From Larkinella insperata (GTDB lineage: Bacteria > Bacteroidota > Bacteroidia > Cytophagales > Spirosomataceae): 64,000 bases of DNA. Made by a program: the position numbers and the translations under genes. The stretch covers positions 496,001 to 560,000 of the forward strand of contig NZ_CP110973.1 of the NCBI RefSeq assembly GCF_026248825.1, written 5' to 3'. Of this stretch, positions 33,226-42,325 are shown one piece after another. The notes under the pieces are model-generated. The model made no database searches. It was not told where the DNA came from and saw only the letters and a list, made by a program, of their open reading frames with translations. The stretch's first letter is position 1. Each line of letters begins with the position of its first letter.

Positions 33226-34856
33226 CAGTACGGTTTTGATTCGGTTGACTCCTGTTCAGCCTGCTGTACCGCCTGCCCTTCTTTTTCTACCAGGGATGCT
33301 TCCACCTTCTGACCATTGGAACCAGCGGCCGCTTTCAGCCCTTCCGCTACCTGCCGACCGTAGTCTTCGTCGCATTTCGTGAACATCTCGACCATCTTTT
33401 CCTGGATGTGCTTTTCGGACGCCGAGAGTGCCCCAACCAGGTTGGAGATCAGCTCATCCCGCTCCCAGTCCTCAAAATTGCGGTACGTTTCGCCAGCCTG
33501 TTTGAAATCGTTCTGCCGACTGATTTTCTCCCGGACCAGCCGGGCCTGATACAGCGGGGTGTGATCCTTGCCGGAACGCGGTGCTTCTTTCAGGCCGCCC
33601 AAACTGGAGGGTTCGTAATTGACGTGCGGGTTAGTGCCGGGGGCAATATCCTGGTGGTAGGCCATTTGACCGTCCCGCTGGTTGGTAGCCGCGTGTTTGC
33701 GGGGTGAATTGATCGGTAATTGCAGGTAGTTGGTTCCAACCCGGTAACGCTGCGTATCCGAGTACGAGAACGTTCGTCCCTGCAACATTTTATCGTCCGA
33801 GAAATCCAGTCCATCGACCAGAACACCCGTACCAAAAGCCGACTGCTCCACCTCGGCAAAGTAGTTGACCGGGTTCCGGTTCAGGGTCATTTTACCGACC
33901 AGGTGCCAGGGGAACTGCTCTTTGGGCCAGAGTTTGGTGTCGTCCAGCGGATCAAAATCCAGTTCATCGTGTTCGTCGTCGCTCATGATCTGGACGTACA
34001 GTTCCCATTCCGGAAACTCCCCGCGCTCGATGGCTTCATACAGATCCTGCGTGGCATGGTTGAAGTTTTTGGCTTGTATTTCTTCCGCCTGCTTCTGGGT
34101 CAGGTTTTTGATGCCCTGCACCGGTTCCCAGTGGTATTTCACCAGAAAACCCTCACCCTCGCTGTTGACCCATTTGTAGGTGTTGACGCCGGAACCCTGC
34201 ATGTGCCGGTAATTCGCCGGAATCCCCCAGGGCGAAAACAGGAAGGTAATCATGTGCATGGCCTCGGGCGTGTGACTGATGAAGTCAAATTGCCGGTTTG
34301 GGTCCTGCCGGTTGGTGACTGGATCGGGCTTAAAGGCGTGGATGAAATCCGGAAACTTCAGAGCGTCGCGAATAAAGAAGATCTTGAGGTTGTTGCCCAC
34401 CAAATCCCAGTTACCGTCTTCCGTATACATTTTTACGGCAAATCCCCGGGGGTCCCGCAGGGTTTCGGGCGAATGACCGCCGTGAATAACCGTCGAAAAA
34501 CGCACGAACAACGGCGTGACTTTTCCTTTTTCAAAAACTTTGGCCCGCGTATATTTTGAAACGGGATCGTCGCCAATCGTTCCGTAGGCTTCGAAGATGC
34601 CGTGAGCACCGGCCCCCCGGGCGTGAACCACGCGTTCGGGTACCCGTTCCCGGTCGAAGTGAGACATCTTTTCCAGCAACTGATAATTTTCAAGTGTTGC
34701 GGGTCCGCGGTTGCCCACCGTCCGGGTATTCTGATTATCGTAAATTGGGTGGCCCTGCCGGGTGGTCAGGATGGTTGTGCCTCCACCTGCCGATTCCTGC
34801 TCAGGCAGTTTATTGTTTTCGGAGGTGTTTTGGTTGTTGTCCTTTGGCTCGATCAT
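33225..34856 (-). CDS. Monofunctional haem catalase
   Basis: The ATG at 34856 gives 543 aa. The N-terminal LTTRQGHPIYDNQNTRTVG, the active-site His in RVVHARGAGAHG, the Asn region TPLFVRFSTV, and the haem-tyrosine motif near FSYSDTQRYRVGTNY are all classical. The length of about 540 and no long C-terminal flavodoxin-like domain put it with the small-subunit catalases. It converts hydrogen peroxide to water and oxygen in the cytoplasm; no signal peptide is seen. The downstream ankyrin gene overlaps its stop. A 12-bp direct repeat lies 26-54 bp before the start and may bind a regulator. Confidence 0.97.
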   Translation of the reverse strand: MIEPKDNNQNTSENNKLPEQESAGGGTTILTTRQGHPIYDNQNTRTVGNRGPATLENYQLLEKMSHFDRERVPERVVHARGAGAHGIFEAYGTIGDDPVSKYTRAKVFEKGKVTPLFVRFSTVIHGGHSPETLRDPRGFAVKMYTEDGNWDLVGNNLKIFFIRDALKFPDFIHAFKPDPVTNRQDPNRQFDFISHTPEAMHMITFLFSPWGIPANYRHMQGSGVNTYKWVNSEGEGFLVKYHWEPVQGIKNLTQKQAEEIQAKNFNHATQDLYEAIERGEFPEWELYVQIMSDDEHDELDFDPLDDTKLWPKEQFPWHLVGKMTLNRNPVNYFAEVEQSAFGTGVLVDGLDFSDDKMLQGRTFSYSDTQRYRVGTNYLQLPINSPRKHAATNQRDGQMAYHQDIAPGTNPHVNYEPSSLGGLKEAPRSGKDHTPLYQARLVREKISRQNDFKQAGETYRNFEDWERDELISNLVGALSASEKHIQEKMVEMFTKCDEDYGRQVAEGLKAAAGSNGQKVEASLVEKEGQAVQQAEQESTESKPY

Positions 34857-34881
34857 GGCGTTCGTTTTTAGTGTGCTACAG

Positions 34882-34909
34882 TAAGCAACAATCGAATTAA
34901 GCAACAATC
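34882..34909 (-). promoter_or_regulatory. Twelve-bp direct repeat before the catalase gene
   Basis: In the catalase direction GATTGTTGCTTA occurs twice (34909-34898 and 34893-34882) with four bases between, a 16-bp period. Its closeness to the start (26 bp) suggests a regulator site over the promoter or leader. It does not match a peroxide-regulator site that I can name. Confidence 0.45.
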
Positions 34910-35020
34910 CAGAAAGTAGTTGGTTTAAATTTTTTCCACCTTTTTTACTAAAGTTTTTTTTCAGCCCGCCTTTGGCGGCCTTCTAATCCTCACAAGCCAG
35001 AAGCCTGCTTCCCGCTTCTG

Positions 35021-35605
35021 TTACTGTCCGGAAAATGCCCGCTCGTAGATCTCATAAATCAGGGAAGCCTTGGCATTGTTGTACTCATAGATATACGTAA
35101 AGGGCTGCCTGGCTACTTCTTTTTTCAATTGGCCATACCGTTCCCGATCTTCGGGATGGGTCCGCAGCCAGTCGCGAAAGACCACATGCCGCTGGGCTTC
35201 GATGCTGCCCAGGGTCCACACGTGCAGGTTAATGTCGGTTGCGGGGCCTTTCAACATACGGTGTTGCTGCCAGTCCGGTTCCCGGATGAGCAGTCGGTAA
35301 CCAGCCCGCTCCAAAGGGGGCAGGTAGCTGGCTTCGTCGGCAGAGTCGGCCACCATCAAATCCATGTCGATAATGGGTTTGGCCGCTAAACCCGGCACCG
35401 AGGTCGACCCCACGTGTTCAAGCCCTAACACGACCGGGCCGAGTAGCCGGCGGATTCTGGTGGCTTCCTGCTGAAACAACGCGGGCCACTGAGGCTGGTA
35501 ATCAACCACCTCAACCCGGTCTGTCAGGGGCGGCATTTCACCGACGAAAGCCGCCCGGGTCTGGCTTTCATCAACCAGCTGAAAGGGTTGGTGCAACGGA
35601 TGCAT
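35021..35605 (-). CDS. GrpB-family nucleotidyltransferase-fold protein
   Basis: From the ATG at 35605 the protein has 194 aa. VEVVDYQPQWPALFQQEATRI is the usual GrpB opening, and LEHVGSTSVPGLAAKPIIDMDLMV carries the GS motif and the paired acidic residues (D-M-D) of the nucleotidyltransferase fold. YEYNNAKASLIYEI closes the domain as in other members. The biochemical role of the family is not settled; coenzyme A-related and tRNA-related ideas exist. It precedes the catalase on the same strand with a gap of about 165 bp that carries the catalase promoter region. Confidence 0.88.
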   Translation of the reverse strand: MHPLHQPFQLVDESQTRAAFVGEMPPLTDRVEVVDYQPQWPALFQQEATRIRRLLGPVVLGLEHVGSTSVPGLAAKPIIDMDLMVADSADEASYLPPLERAGYRLLIREPDWQQHRMLKGPATDINLHVWTLGSIEAQRHVVFRDWLRTHPEDRERYGQLKKEVARQPFTYIYEYNNAKASLIYEIYERAFSGQ

Positions 35606-35666
35606 AACAGTCAAAATTCGTCGGTGTTCACGCCGGGGTTTTAGCGGTACGGACGCCCAAGCGCCA

Positions 35667-36497
35667 TCAGGCCCGGTAAATACCGTCGTACTTGATCACA
35701 ATCTTGCGTTCTTTAAACAGCGCCCCTACGGCCTTCTTGAAGGTTTTTTTGCTCATTTCCAGCACCCGGTAGATTTCGTCCGGGTTGCTTTTGTCGTGGA
35801 GTGGCAGAAAACCGCGCCGGTCGTCCAGAGCTTCCAGGATGCGCTGTGCGCTCGACTCAACGTTTTCGTAACCCGGTTTTTGCAGGCTCACATCCACGCG
35901 GTTGTCTTCACGAATCTGCTTGATGTAGCCCGTCATCCGGTCGCCGGGGTACACTTCCTGGAAAATTTCGTTGGCGTACACCAGCCCCCGGTACCGGTTG
36001 TTGATGATGACATTGATGCCGAGGTCGGTGGATTCGTAGGCCAGCAGCGATACTTCCTGCCCTTCGTCCAGGTTTGGCTTGGCCGTGTCCAGAAATCGGT
36101 TCAGGCGGTTGGAAGCCACCAGCCGGTCGGTTTCGTGGTCGAGGTAAAGATAAACCACGTACCAGCGCCCGACTTCCATCGGGCGGACCTGCTCCCGGTA
36201 CGGCACCAGCAAATCTTTTTCCAGCCCCCAGTCCAGAAACGCCCCCACCCGCGTGACCGAAACCACCTGCAACCGCGCAAATTCATTGCGTTTGATTTTG
36301 GGTGTCAGCGTAGTTGCGATAATGCGGTCTTCCGAATCGGTATAGACAAACACATCGATCGAGTCGCCGATTTGCAGCGTCCGGGGCACGTATTTGTTGG
36401 GCAGCAGGACATCATTTTCTTCGTCGTCGCCCAGAAAAACACCAACGCTGGTTTCGCGCAGGGCTCTGAGGGTATTCATTTTTCCAATCTGTATCAT
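35667..36497 (-). CDS. CvfB-like S1 RNA-binding protein
   Basis: This 276-residue protein has repeated S1-like beta barrels: residues about 5-60 (LRALRETSVGVFLGDDEENDVLLP), 70-135 (FARLQVVSVTRVGAFLDWGLEKDLLVPYREQ) and a third at 145-210 (GLVYANEIFQEVYPGDRMTGYIKQIREDNRVDVSL). A winged-helix C-terminus follows (DDRRGFLPLHDKSNPDEIYRVLEMSKKTFKKAVGALFKE). That order defines the CvfB/YitL family, known as RNA-binding virulence regulators in Staphylococcus and of unknown role in Bacteroidota. It is cytoplasmic. The DUF885 gene upstream on the same strand is 24 bp away. Confidence 0.92.
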   Translation of the reverse strand: MIQIGKMNTLRALRETSVGVFLGDDEENDVLLPNKYVPRTLQIGDSIDVFVYTDSEDRIIATTLTPKIKRNEFARLQVVSVTRVGAFLDWGLEKDLLVPYREQVRPMEVGRWYVVYLYLDHETDRLVASNRLNRFLDTAKPNLDEGQEVSLLAYESTDLGINVIINNRYRGLVYANEIFQEVYPGDRMTGYIKQIREDNRVDVSLQKPGYENVESSAQRILEALDDRRGFLPLHDKSNPDEIYRVLEMSKKTFKKAVGALFKERKIVIKYDGIYRA

Positions 36498-36521
36498 TCG
36501 CCACTCACGTTCAACCGTTTG

Positions 36522-38300
36522 TTATTTCGCCTGCCGACTGGCCCAGGCATCCATTTTGCGTTCCAGCACATCCAGCGGCATACAACCGTCTTTCAGAAAT
36601 TCGTCGTGGAAAGCCGCCAGACTAAACTTGTCGCCCAGTTGCTGCTCGTATTTAGCGCGCAGTTCCCGGATTTTCAGCGCCCCGATCTTGTACGACAACG
36701 CCTGACCGGGGAGGGCCATGTACCGTTCAATTTCGGCCACCGCGCCATCTTCCGCAATCGGTTCGTTGGCCATCATGTACTGAATGGCCTGCTCGCGGGT
36801 CATTTGTTTGGTATGAATCGCCACGTCGACCACCAGCCGGATGGCCCGGTGAATTTCGTCGTTCAGCGCGCCCATGTACTGGTACGGATCAGTGTAAAGA
36901 CCCAGCTCCCGGCCCAGCGACTCGCAATACAGCGCCCAGCCTTCGCCGTAGGCCCCGTACCACGCAAACCGCCGGAACTTGGGCAGATCGGTGTTCTCCT
37001 GTTGCAGCGAAATCTGGTAGTGGTGCCCCGGAATGGCTTCGTGCAGAAACAGCGACTCCATGCCCGAGGTCACGTTAAACTTGGTCGCATCCGGAATGGG
37101 CACGTAGAAAATGCCGGGACGGCTGCCGTCGGCCGAAGCCGGGTTGTATTCGGCGCTGGCCGATGCCTCCCGAAACTTCTCCGTCTGCCGGATTTCGAAT
37201 TTCGACTTCGGCGTTTGGGTGAACATCGTTTCCAGGTGCGGCTCAATTTTGGCCAGAATGGCGTTGAAAGCCGCCAGCACGTCCTTCGGTTGTTTGTAGG
37301 GATACAGCTTCGGATCGGTTTTCAGGTGCGTAAAAAACCGGTCCAGCGTGCCGGTGAAGCCCACCTGCGCTTTCACCTTTTCCATTTCGCCCCGAATCCG
37401 GGCCACTTCTTTCAGGCCGGTCTGGTAGATTTCTTCCGGCGTTTTGTCGGTGGTCGTCCAGGTCCGGACTTCATACTGGTACAATTCTTTCCCCCGCGGC
37501 CAGACATCGACGCCCGACGTGGTGCGCGCTTTGGGCAAGTATTCGTTTTTGAGAAAATCGCCCAGCTTTCTGTACGTCGGCACCAGTTCCTCCAGGATGG
37601 CGGTTTTGTAAGCCGCCGTCAGCCGGGTTTTATCGCTTTCGCTAAAGTCTTTGGGTAATTTATGGATCGGTCCGTAGAACAGGCTTTTGGTCGGGTCGGT
37701 CACCACCAGGTCGGTCATCTGCGGAATCATTTTCTCCACCAGACTTTTGGGCCACACCTGCCCGGCGGCCACGCCCTTGCGGAAGTTAGCCACGGCCGTG
37801 TCGCCCCACACCCGGAACGCCGAAACCCGTTTGAGCCAGTCGTCGTAGTCCTTCACGGTTTTGAACGGTTGCGCCCCCGCTCCGCTGCCCAACTGCCCGA
37901 AGGTCAGCGTCAACCCTTCAAACTGCGAAAACGGCACGTATTCGAGGTTGAATTGAAACGACTCCAGTTGCAGTTCGAGTTCGCGTTTGAGAATATCGTA
38001 CGAAATCTGATCGGGATCCGAGAGCTTCTCCCGGTCAAAAGCGGTCAGTTTCTTCAGATAGGCCGTATAAAAGGCCCTGGTCTGATCGATAAATTCCTGC
38101 GAGATACTGTTTGGAAGCTGGTCGTTGTACCGGTTATCGCCCTGAAACGTTGCTTCCAGCGGAAACAGCTTCAGCCGCTCTTCGTAATAATCGTCCACGG
38201 TTTTCGCGAAATCCGCGTTGGAGGCAGCGTGGTCCTGCCCGTTGTTGTTACAAGCCATTACGGAAGCCATCATCAAAACGGCAATTGCTATTTTTTTCAT
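36522..38300 (-). CDS. DUF885-family lipoprotein (HExxH-containing, peptidase-like)
   Basis: The 592-residue protein starts MKKIAIAVLMMASVMACNNN, a lipoprotein signal (VMAC). It carries the DUF885 signature FLHEAIPGHHYQISLQQEN, with His-Glu and His-His metal-binding residues, and GEGWALYCESLG which supplies a further acidic ligand. Members are large, mostly helical zinc-dependent peptidases or dipeptidase-like enzymes, tethered in the periplasm. The length is typical. The CvfB-like gene follows 24 bp downstream. It is divergent from the small gene at 38427, with no strong promoter recognised between. Confidence 0.9.
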   Translation of the reverse strand: MKKIAIAVLMMASVMACNNNGQDHAASNADFAKTVDDYYEERLKLFPLEATFQGDNRYNDQLPNSISQEFIDQTRAFYTAYLKKLTAFDREKLSDPDQISYDILKRELELQLESFQFNLEYVPFSQFEGLTLTFGQLGSGAGAQPFKTVKDYDDWLKRVSAFRVWGDTAVANFRKGVAAGQVWPKSLVEKMIPQMTDLVVTDPTKSLFYGPIHKLPKDFSESDKTRLTAAYKTAILEELVPTYRKLGDFLKNEYLPKARTTSGVDVWPRGKELYQYEVRTWTTTDKTPEEIYQTGLKEVARIRGEMEKVKAQVGFTGTLDRFFTHLKTDPKLYPYKQPKDVLAAFNAILAKIEPHLETMFTQTPKSKFEIRQTEKFREASASAEYNPASADGSRPGIFYVPIPDATKFNVTSGMESLFLHEAIPGHHYQISLQQENTDLPKFRRFAWYGAYGEGWALYCESLGRELGLYTDPYQYMGALNDEIHRAIRLVVDVAIHTKQMTREQAIQYMMANEPIAEDGAVAEIERYMALPGQALSYKIGALKIRELRAKYEQQLGDKFSLAAFHDEFLKDGCMPLDVLERKMDAWASRQAK

Positions 38301-38426
38301 AAAGTCATCTCATGCCGGAAAGGTTCGGGCCGGAAAGTTAGAAAGAAACCGCTGAAAAGCCTGACAACGGCTTTCAGCAACTTTCTGCCGCCGGCAAGGT
38401 TAATCTAAAAACAACTTGACAACGGT

Positions 38427-38675
38427 ATGAGCAAAATTGATCGACGGGAGGATGTTAGTCCGAAAGAAGGATTGCACCAATACGGTGACGTAACGTTTGC
38501 CGACCCGACCAACAAAAAATATCCGATCGATACGCCGGAACACATCCGGGCGGCTTGGTCCTATATAAACCACAAGGACAACGCGGCCAAGTACGCTGCC
38601 GATGAGGTTGAAACCATTAAGGACCGGATTCGGCAGGCTGCCAAAAAGCACGATATTGAAATCAAGGCCGAATAG
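38427..38675 (+). CDS. Small DUF6582-like protein
   Basis: This 82-residue protein has no signal and contains FADPTNKKYPIDTPEHIRAAWSYINHKDNAAKY, the conserved core of a short family found alone in bacteria or as a domain of phage capsid-related proteins. The rest is a basic helix (VETIKDRIRQAAKKHDIEIKAE). The function is unknown. The high share of charged residues fits a soluble cytoplasmic protein. It has a very clean terminator. Confidence 0.8.
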   Translation: MSKIDRREDVSPKEGLHQYGDVTFADPTNKKYPIDTPEHIRAAWSYINHKDNAAKYAADEVETIKDRIRQAAKKHDIEIKAE

Positions 38676-38696
38676 CGAGCCTCAACCACCTTCAAT

Positions 38697-38724
38697 AAAA
38701 AAGACCCGGCAACGGGTCTTTTTT
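38697..38724 (+). terminator. Rho-independent terminator with GCAA loop
   Basis: AAAAAAGACCCG (38697-38708) pairs perfectly with CGGGTCTTTTTT (38713-38724) around a GCAA tetraloop, 21 bp after the stop codon at 38675. Confidence 0.9.
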
Positions 38725-38822
38725 ATGAAACGACCAGCCACATAGAATAGGCATAGGGGTAAACGAGTCTTCCGGGGTCTTTTGCCTATATTTAACCGTG
38801 TTCCTTAACCGATAGCGTTTCA

Positions 38823-40019
38823 ATGCAAACCAGCCTTTCGCCTTCCTCTCAACTGGCTAAAATTCCTACTTACATCTACGCCGTGGTGTTTTCCTCGCTG
38901 TGCATCGTCTGGGGCCTGCTCTGGGACATCATGTGGCACATGAGCATCGGCCGCGACGGGTTGTTTGCGCCCCCGCATCTCCTGATGTACGTCGGCGCCG
39001 TGGTCGCCGGTTTGTTTTCGGGGTTCAAGATTTTACAGCTTACGTTTGCCCGCACGAATCCGGAGCGGTCCGTTTCGGTCCGGTTTTGGGGCGTTTTCTA
39101 CGGGTCGCTCGGGGCGATGTACTGCGTATGGGGCGCCCTGACCATGCTCACCTCTGCCCCCTTCGACGACTGGTGGCACAACACCTACGGCCTGGATGTG
39201 CAGATTCTGACGCCCCCGCATACGGTGCTGCTGATTGGCATGATGACGGTGCAGTTCGGAGCCATGATTGGGGTTCTGGCGCTGCAAAACCGGTTTTCGC
39301 AAACCGGCCTGATCGATCCATCGCGGGCGGAACGACCAACCCGACGGCTTAAGATCATGTTCACCGTGGCCGCCGGGTTGCTGCTGAGCATTCTCTACAC
39401 GATGCTGGCCGAAAAAATGGGCAGTTGGGCCTCCCATCACTCCTCGTCGTACATCGCCATGAGCATCGCCTTTCCGTTTTACCTGCTGGCGGTGGGCCGG
39501 GCGTCGTCGCTGCGCTATCCGATCACCATCACGGCTGCGGCTTACATGCTGACCATGCTGATTCCGAGCTGGATTCTGCCGCTTTTTCCGGCGACCCCCC
39601 GGCTGGGGCCGGTCCTGAATCCGATCACGCACTACCAGCCGTTTGTCTTTCCGCTGCTGCTGATCGTCCCCGGCTTTGTGCTCGACAAACTGCTGCACCG
39701 GTTCGACCACAGCCCGCTCAACGACTGGTGGCTGGCGGCCCTGACCGGCACGGCGTTTGTCCTCATGATCATCCCGGTTCAATGGTATTTTGGCGGCTTT
39801 CTGCATACGTCACCCAACGCCCAGAACTGGTTTTTCCTGGGGTCATCCATGTCGTACGACACCGATCCGAACTGGCCGTATCACCACAAATTTCATCCTT
39901 ACTGGCTCGAACCGCTGCCCGACTTTCTGAAAGGCACCGGAATTGCCCTGGCCTGCGCCATCCTGTCGGCCCGGGTGGGTCTGCTCTGGGGCAACTGGAT
40001 GAAACGCGTTCAACGCTAG
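38823..40019 (+). CDS. Ten-helix membrane protein with duplicated WH...PPH motif
   Basis: The 398-residue product has about ten hydrophobic helices. Two stretches look like copies of one unit: Trp38-His39 ... Pro50-Pro51-His52 followed by a helix with Gly, and Trp118-His119 ... Pro131-Pro132-His133 followed by a helix with Gly. His205-His206 lie near a later helix. Paired histidines at matching membrane depth suggest haem or copper binding. I do not recognise a named family. The gene stands first of a plus-strand group with a periplasmic-facing His-rich protein and a cytochrome c, so a redox or metal role in the inner membrane is inferred. Confidence 0.75.
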   Translation: MQTSLSPSSQLAKIPTYIYAVVFSSLCIVWGLLWDIMWHMSIGRDGLFAPPHLLMYVGAVVAGLFSGFKILQLTFARTNPERSVSVRFWGVFYGSLGAMYCVWGALTMLTSAPFDDWWHNTYGLDVQILTPPHTVLLIGMMTVQFGAMIGVLALQNRFSQTGLIDPSRAERPTRRLKIMFTVAAGLLLSILYTMLAEKMGSWASHHSSSYIAMSIAFPFYLLAVGRASSLRYPITITAAAYMLTMLIPSWILPLFPATPRLGPVLNPITHYQPFVFPLLLIVPGFVLDKLLHRFDHSPLNDWWLAALTGTAFVLMIIPVQWYFGGFLHTSPNAQNWFFLGSSMSYDTDPNWPYHHKFHPYWLEPLPDFLKGTGIALACAILSARVGLLWGNWMKRVQR

Positions 40020-40066
40020 GAGCTAAAAGTTAGAAATTAAGAGTTAGGAGTTAAAAATTAAAAGTA
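40018..40066 (+). repeat. AT-rich short tandem repeat before the second gene
   Basis: The 47-bp gap is made of loose copies of AGTTAGGAGTTAAAA-like words (agctaaaagttagaaatt, gagttaggagtt, aaaaattaaaag). Such degenerate A/T repeats are common between genes in Cytophagales. It lies where the ribosome must start the next gene and may have grown by slippage. Confidence 0.6.
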
Positions 40067-41728
40067 ATGGGGAGCTTTCGGTTCAGGGTACTTATTTATT
40101 CCCTCATTCTATCATTCACTCATTCGCTCATTGCCTTCGGACACGTCGGCAGCCCGGGGGTGTTGGTGCAGAAACAGGCGGGAAACTATCAGATTCTGGT
40201 GAGTGTGGTGCCGCCGGACGTGGTGCCCGGCACGGCTAAGGTGACGGTTTTTGTGGAGAGCGGTCGCGCCAGAACCATTCAGGCCCGGCCCGTGTATTTT
40301 TTCGCGGGCGACGAGGGCGCTCCGGTTCACGACGAACTGACTCCGCTGGGCGACAACCGGTTCGAGGGCGTCGTCTGGATGATGGACTCCGGATCGTCGA
40401 GCGTTGAACTGCTCTTCGACGGCCCCGATGGCAAAGCCACCATCGTGGCCCCGGTCGTTTCGGTTCCGACCAAAATGGAGCCCATGTCCACCGGAACCAG
40501 CCTGGGTCTGGCGGCCCTCGGTGTGCTGTTGGTCGTTCTGCTGATTACAACCGTTGGCGCCAGTCTGGCCGATGGGACGCTGAAGCCCGGACAAGCCGTA
40601 CCGGCTTCCTTTCGCCGGAAACGCCTGATCGGGATGGCAACTGCCGCCGTTTTGCTGACGGTCGGGTTAACGGGTTGGCGGACCTGGTGGAACAGCTGGG
40701 CCGACGATTACCGGACCGAACAATTATACGCTCCCCTCCCCATTACGTCAAAAGTGGAACCCGTTGACGGACGGAATCATCTGACGATCCGGATTGATAC
40801 GTCGCATTTCGCGGAAAACCGCAGCAAACGCCGTCAGTTGAATTTCTTGGTTCCGGATCACGGCAAGCTGATGCACGCTTTTCTGGTCCGCACACCCAAC
40901 CTCGACGCCTTTGCGCACCTTCATCCCGACCGGCGCACGGTCACTGACTTTCGGGCCGCCGTGCCCGATCTCCCGGCGGGGCAGTATCTGTTGTACGCCG
41001 ATATTGTGTACCGCAACGGCTTTACGGAAACCCTTACCGATACCGTCACCATTCCCAAACAGGCGGCACCCGCGGTGAGTCAGTTACCGGACCCGGATGA
41101 TAGCTGGCTGGTGGCACGACCGATGGGGGTAAAAGAAAACGCCGTCGGGCTGCCCCACCTCGACGACGACATGGTCTTGTGCGGTATTCCCGGCGCCAGT
41201 TCCAGACTGGCCGACGGCTCCAGCATGTTCTGGACCGACAAACCCGCGCAGGTTCTGGAAGTTGGCAAGCCCTACCGGCTGAAGTTCGCCGTGGCTGACG
41301 CGCAGGGCAAACCGGCCGCGCTGGAACCGTACCTCGGCATGGGGGGGCACGCGGCCATTGTTCGCTCCGACGGCACGGTTTATATCCACCTGCACCCGGT
41401 CGGCACCTATTCGATGGCCGCCGAAACGTTTCTGGTGGATCGCATTGCCGACACTACCCGCTATTTCCAATACCCCGACCCGACGGTTTTCCGCGACAGC
41501 ATCGACCGGTACGTGACCCACCTGAAGCAACTGCCCGAACCGGAGAAAAACCAACAACTGATGGCCGGAATGCCCACCATGTCGCACCCGATGAAGGTTA
41601 ACAACATGGTTGAGTTTCCGTATGCATTTCCGCGCGCGGGGCACTACCGCATCTGGGTGCAGGTGAAACGCAACGGCCGGGTGCTGACGGGCGTTTTTGA
41701 CACACAGGTAAAGGAAAGTCTGATGTGA
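40067..41728 (+). CDS. Envelope protein with two membrane helices and duplicated H...HLHP domain
   Basis: The 553-residue product has a signal helix (7-24), a beta-rich first domain (30-135), two membrane helices (about 145-166 and 187-204), then a long domain after residue 205 that should face the periplasm. That domain carries two related units: MHAFLVRT with His270 then His284-Leu-His286-Pro, and MGGHAAIVRS with His428 then His441-Leu-His443-Pro. Similar HLHP-bearing domains occur beside copper and haem proteins, so metal binding is a fair guess. It follows the ten-helix protein after 47 bp and is followed by a cytochrome c gene after 108 bp. Confidence 0.7.
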   Translation: MGSFRFRVLIYSLILSFTHSLIAFGHVGSPGVLVQKQAGNYQILVSVVPPDVVPGTAKVTVFVESGRARTIQARPVYFFAGDEGAPVHDELTPLGDNRFEGVVWMMDSGSSSVELLFDGPDGKATIVAPVVSVPTKMEPMSTGTSLGLAALGVLLVVLLITTVGASLADGTLKPGQAVPASFRRKRLIGMATAAVLLTVGLTGWRTWWNSWADDYRTEQLYAPLPITSKVEPVDGRNHLTIRIDTSHFAENRSKRRQLNFLVPDHGKLMHAFLVRTPNLDAFAHLHPDRRTVTDFRAAVPDLPAGQYLLYADIVYRNGFTETLTDTVTIPKQAAPAVSQLPDPDDSWLVARPMGVKENAVGLPHLDDDMVLCGIPGASSRLADGSSMFWTDKPAQVLEVGKPYRLKFAVADAQGKPAALEPYLGMGGHAAIVRSDGTVYIHLHPVGTYSMAAETFLVDRIADTTRYFQYPDPTVFRDSIDRYVTHLKQLPEPEKNQQLMAGMPTMSHPMKVNNMVEFPYAFPRAGHYRIWVQVKRNGRVLTGVFDTQVKESLM

Positions 41729-41836
41729 TGGGCAGTAAAGTTGCGGGATTTTAAATAGCTTTTTGTCCGCACCGCCCTCACTTAACCCGCATTTTTGGCT
41801 TTCCTCTTTATCTTTACAAAAAGTCAAATCTGCGTC

Positions 41837-42244
41837 ATGAGAATCGTGTTTGTATTGGGTCTTTGCTTTTTAACGTTAACCGGTAGTGCACAAACGAAAA
41901 AACCTGCATTGAAATCGGCGCCCGGAGCGGGCCAGCAAATCTATGAACAGTACTGCCTGACCTGCCATCAGGTCGACGGCTCGGGCGTTCCGAACCTAAA
42001 CCCACCCCTGAGACAAACCGACTGGGTGCAGGGCGACAAAACCCGGCTGATCAACGTGATTCTGAAAGGGTTGCAGGAACCCATCGAAATCAACGGAGAA
42101 ACGTTCGACAACGTGATGCCCGCGCATGACTTCCTGTCCGACAAGGAAATTGCCGACGTGCTGACCTTCGTGCGCAGCAATTTTGGGAACAAAGCCGATG
42201 CCATCACGGCCGAGGATGTGAAGAAAGTAAGAGGGGTAAAATAA
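41837..42244 (+). CDS. Secreted c-type cytochrome, single haem
   Basis: The ATG at 41837 gives 135 aa: signal MRIVFVLGLCFLTLTGSAQ, then the haem site Cys40-Leu-Thr-Cys43-His44 in YCLTCHQVDGSG. The likely axial Met94 is in NVMPAHDFLSD. KEIADVLTFVRSNFG is the usual last helix. It is a class I cytochrome c that carries one electron in the periplasm. Placement after the two His-rich membrane genes suggests it may serve them. The gene ends 81 bp before a TIM-barrel gene. Confidence 0.92.
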   Translation: MRIVFVLGLCFLTLTGSAQTKKPALKSAPGAGQQIYEQYCLTCHQVDGSGVPNLNPPLRQTDWVQGDKTRLINVILKGLQEPIEINGETFDNVMPAHDFLSDKEIADVLTFVRSNFGNKADAITAEDVKKVRGVK

Positions 42245-42325
42245 ACTGAACGGAGGATGCCCCGTTGGATTATGCGGATTAAATGACTAACTAGGATACT
42301 GGTTTGTTTACAGTACTCCTGCCCC

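Noticed and set aside
35796..37658. A 620-codon plus-strand open frame
   Set aside because: It is antisense to two well-supported genes (CvfB-like S1 protein and DUF885 lipoprotein); its translation is Arg/His/Val-rich without domains, as expected of a mirror of GC-rich codons.
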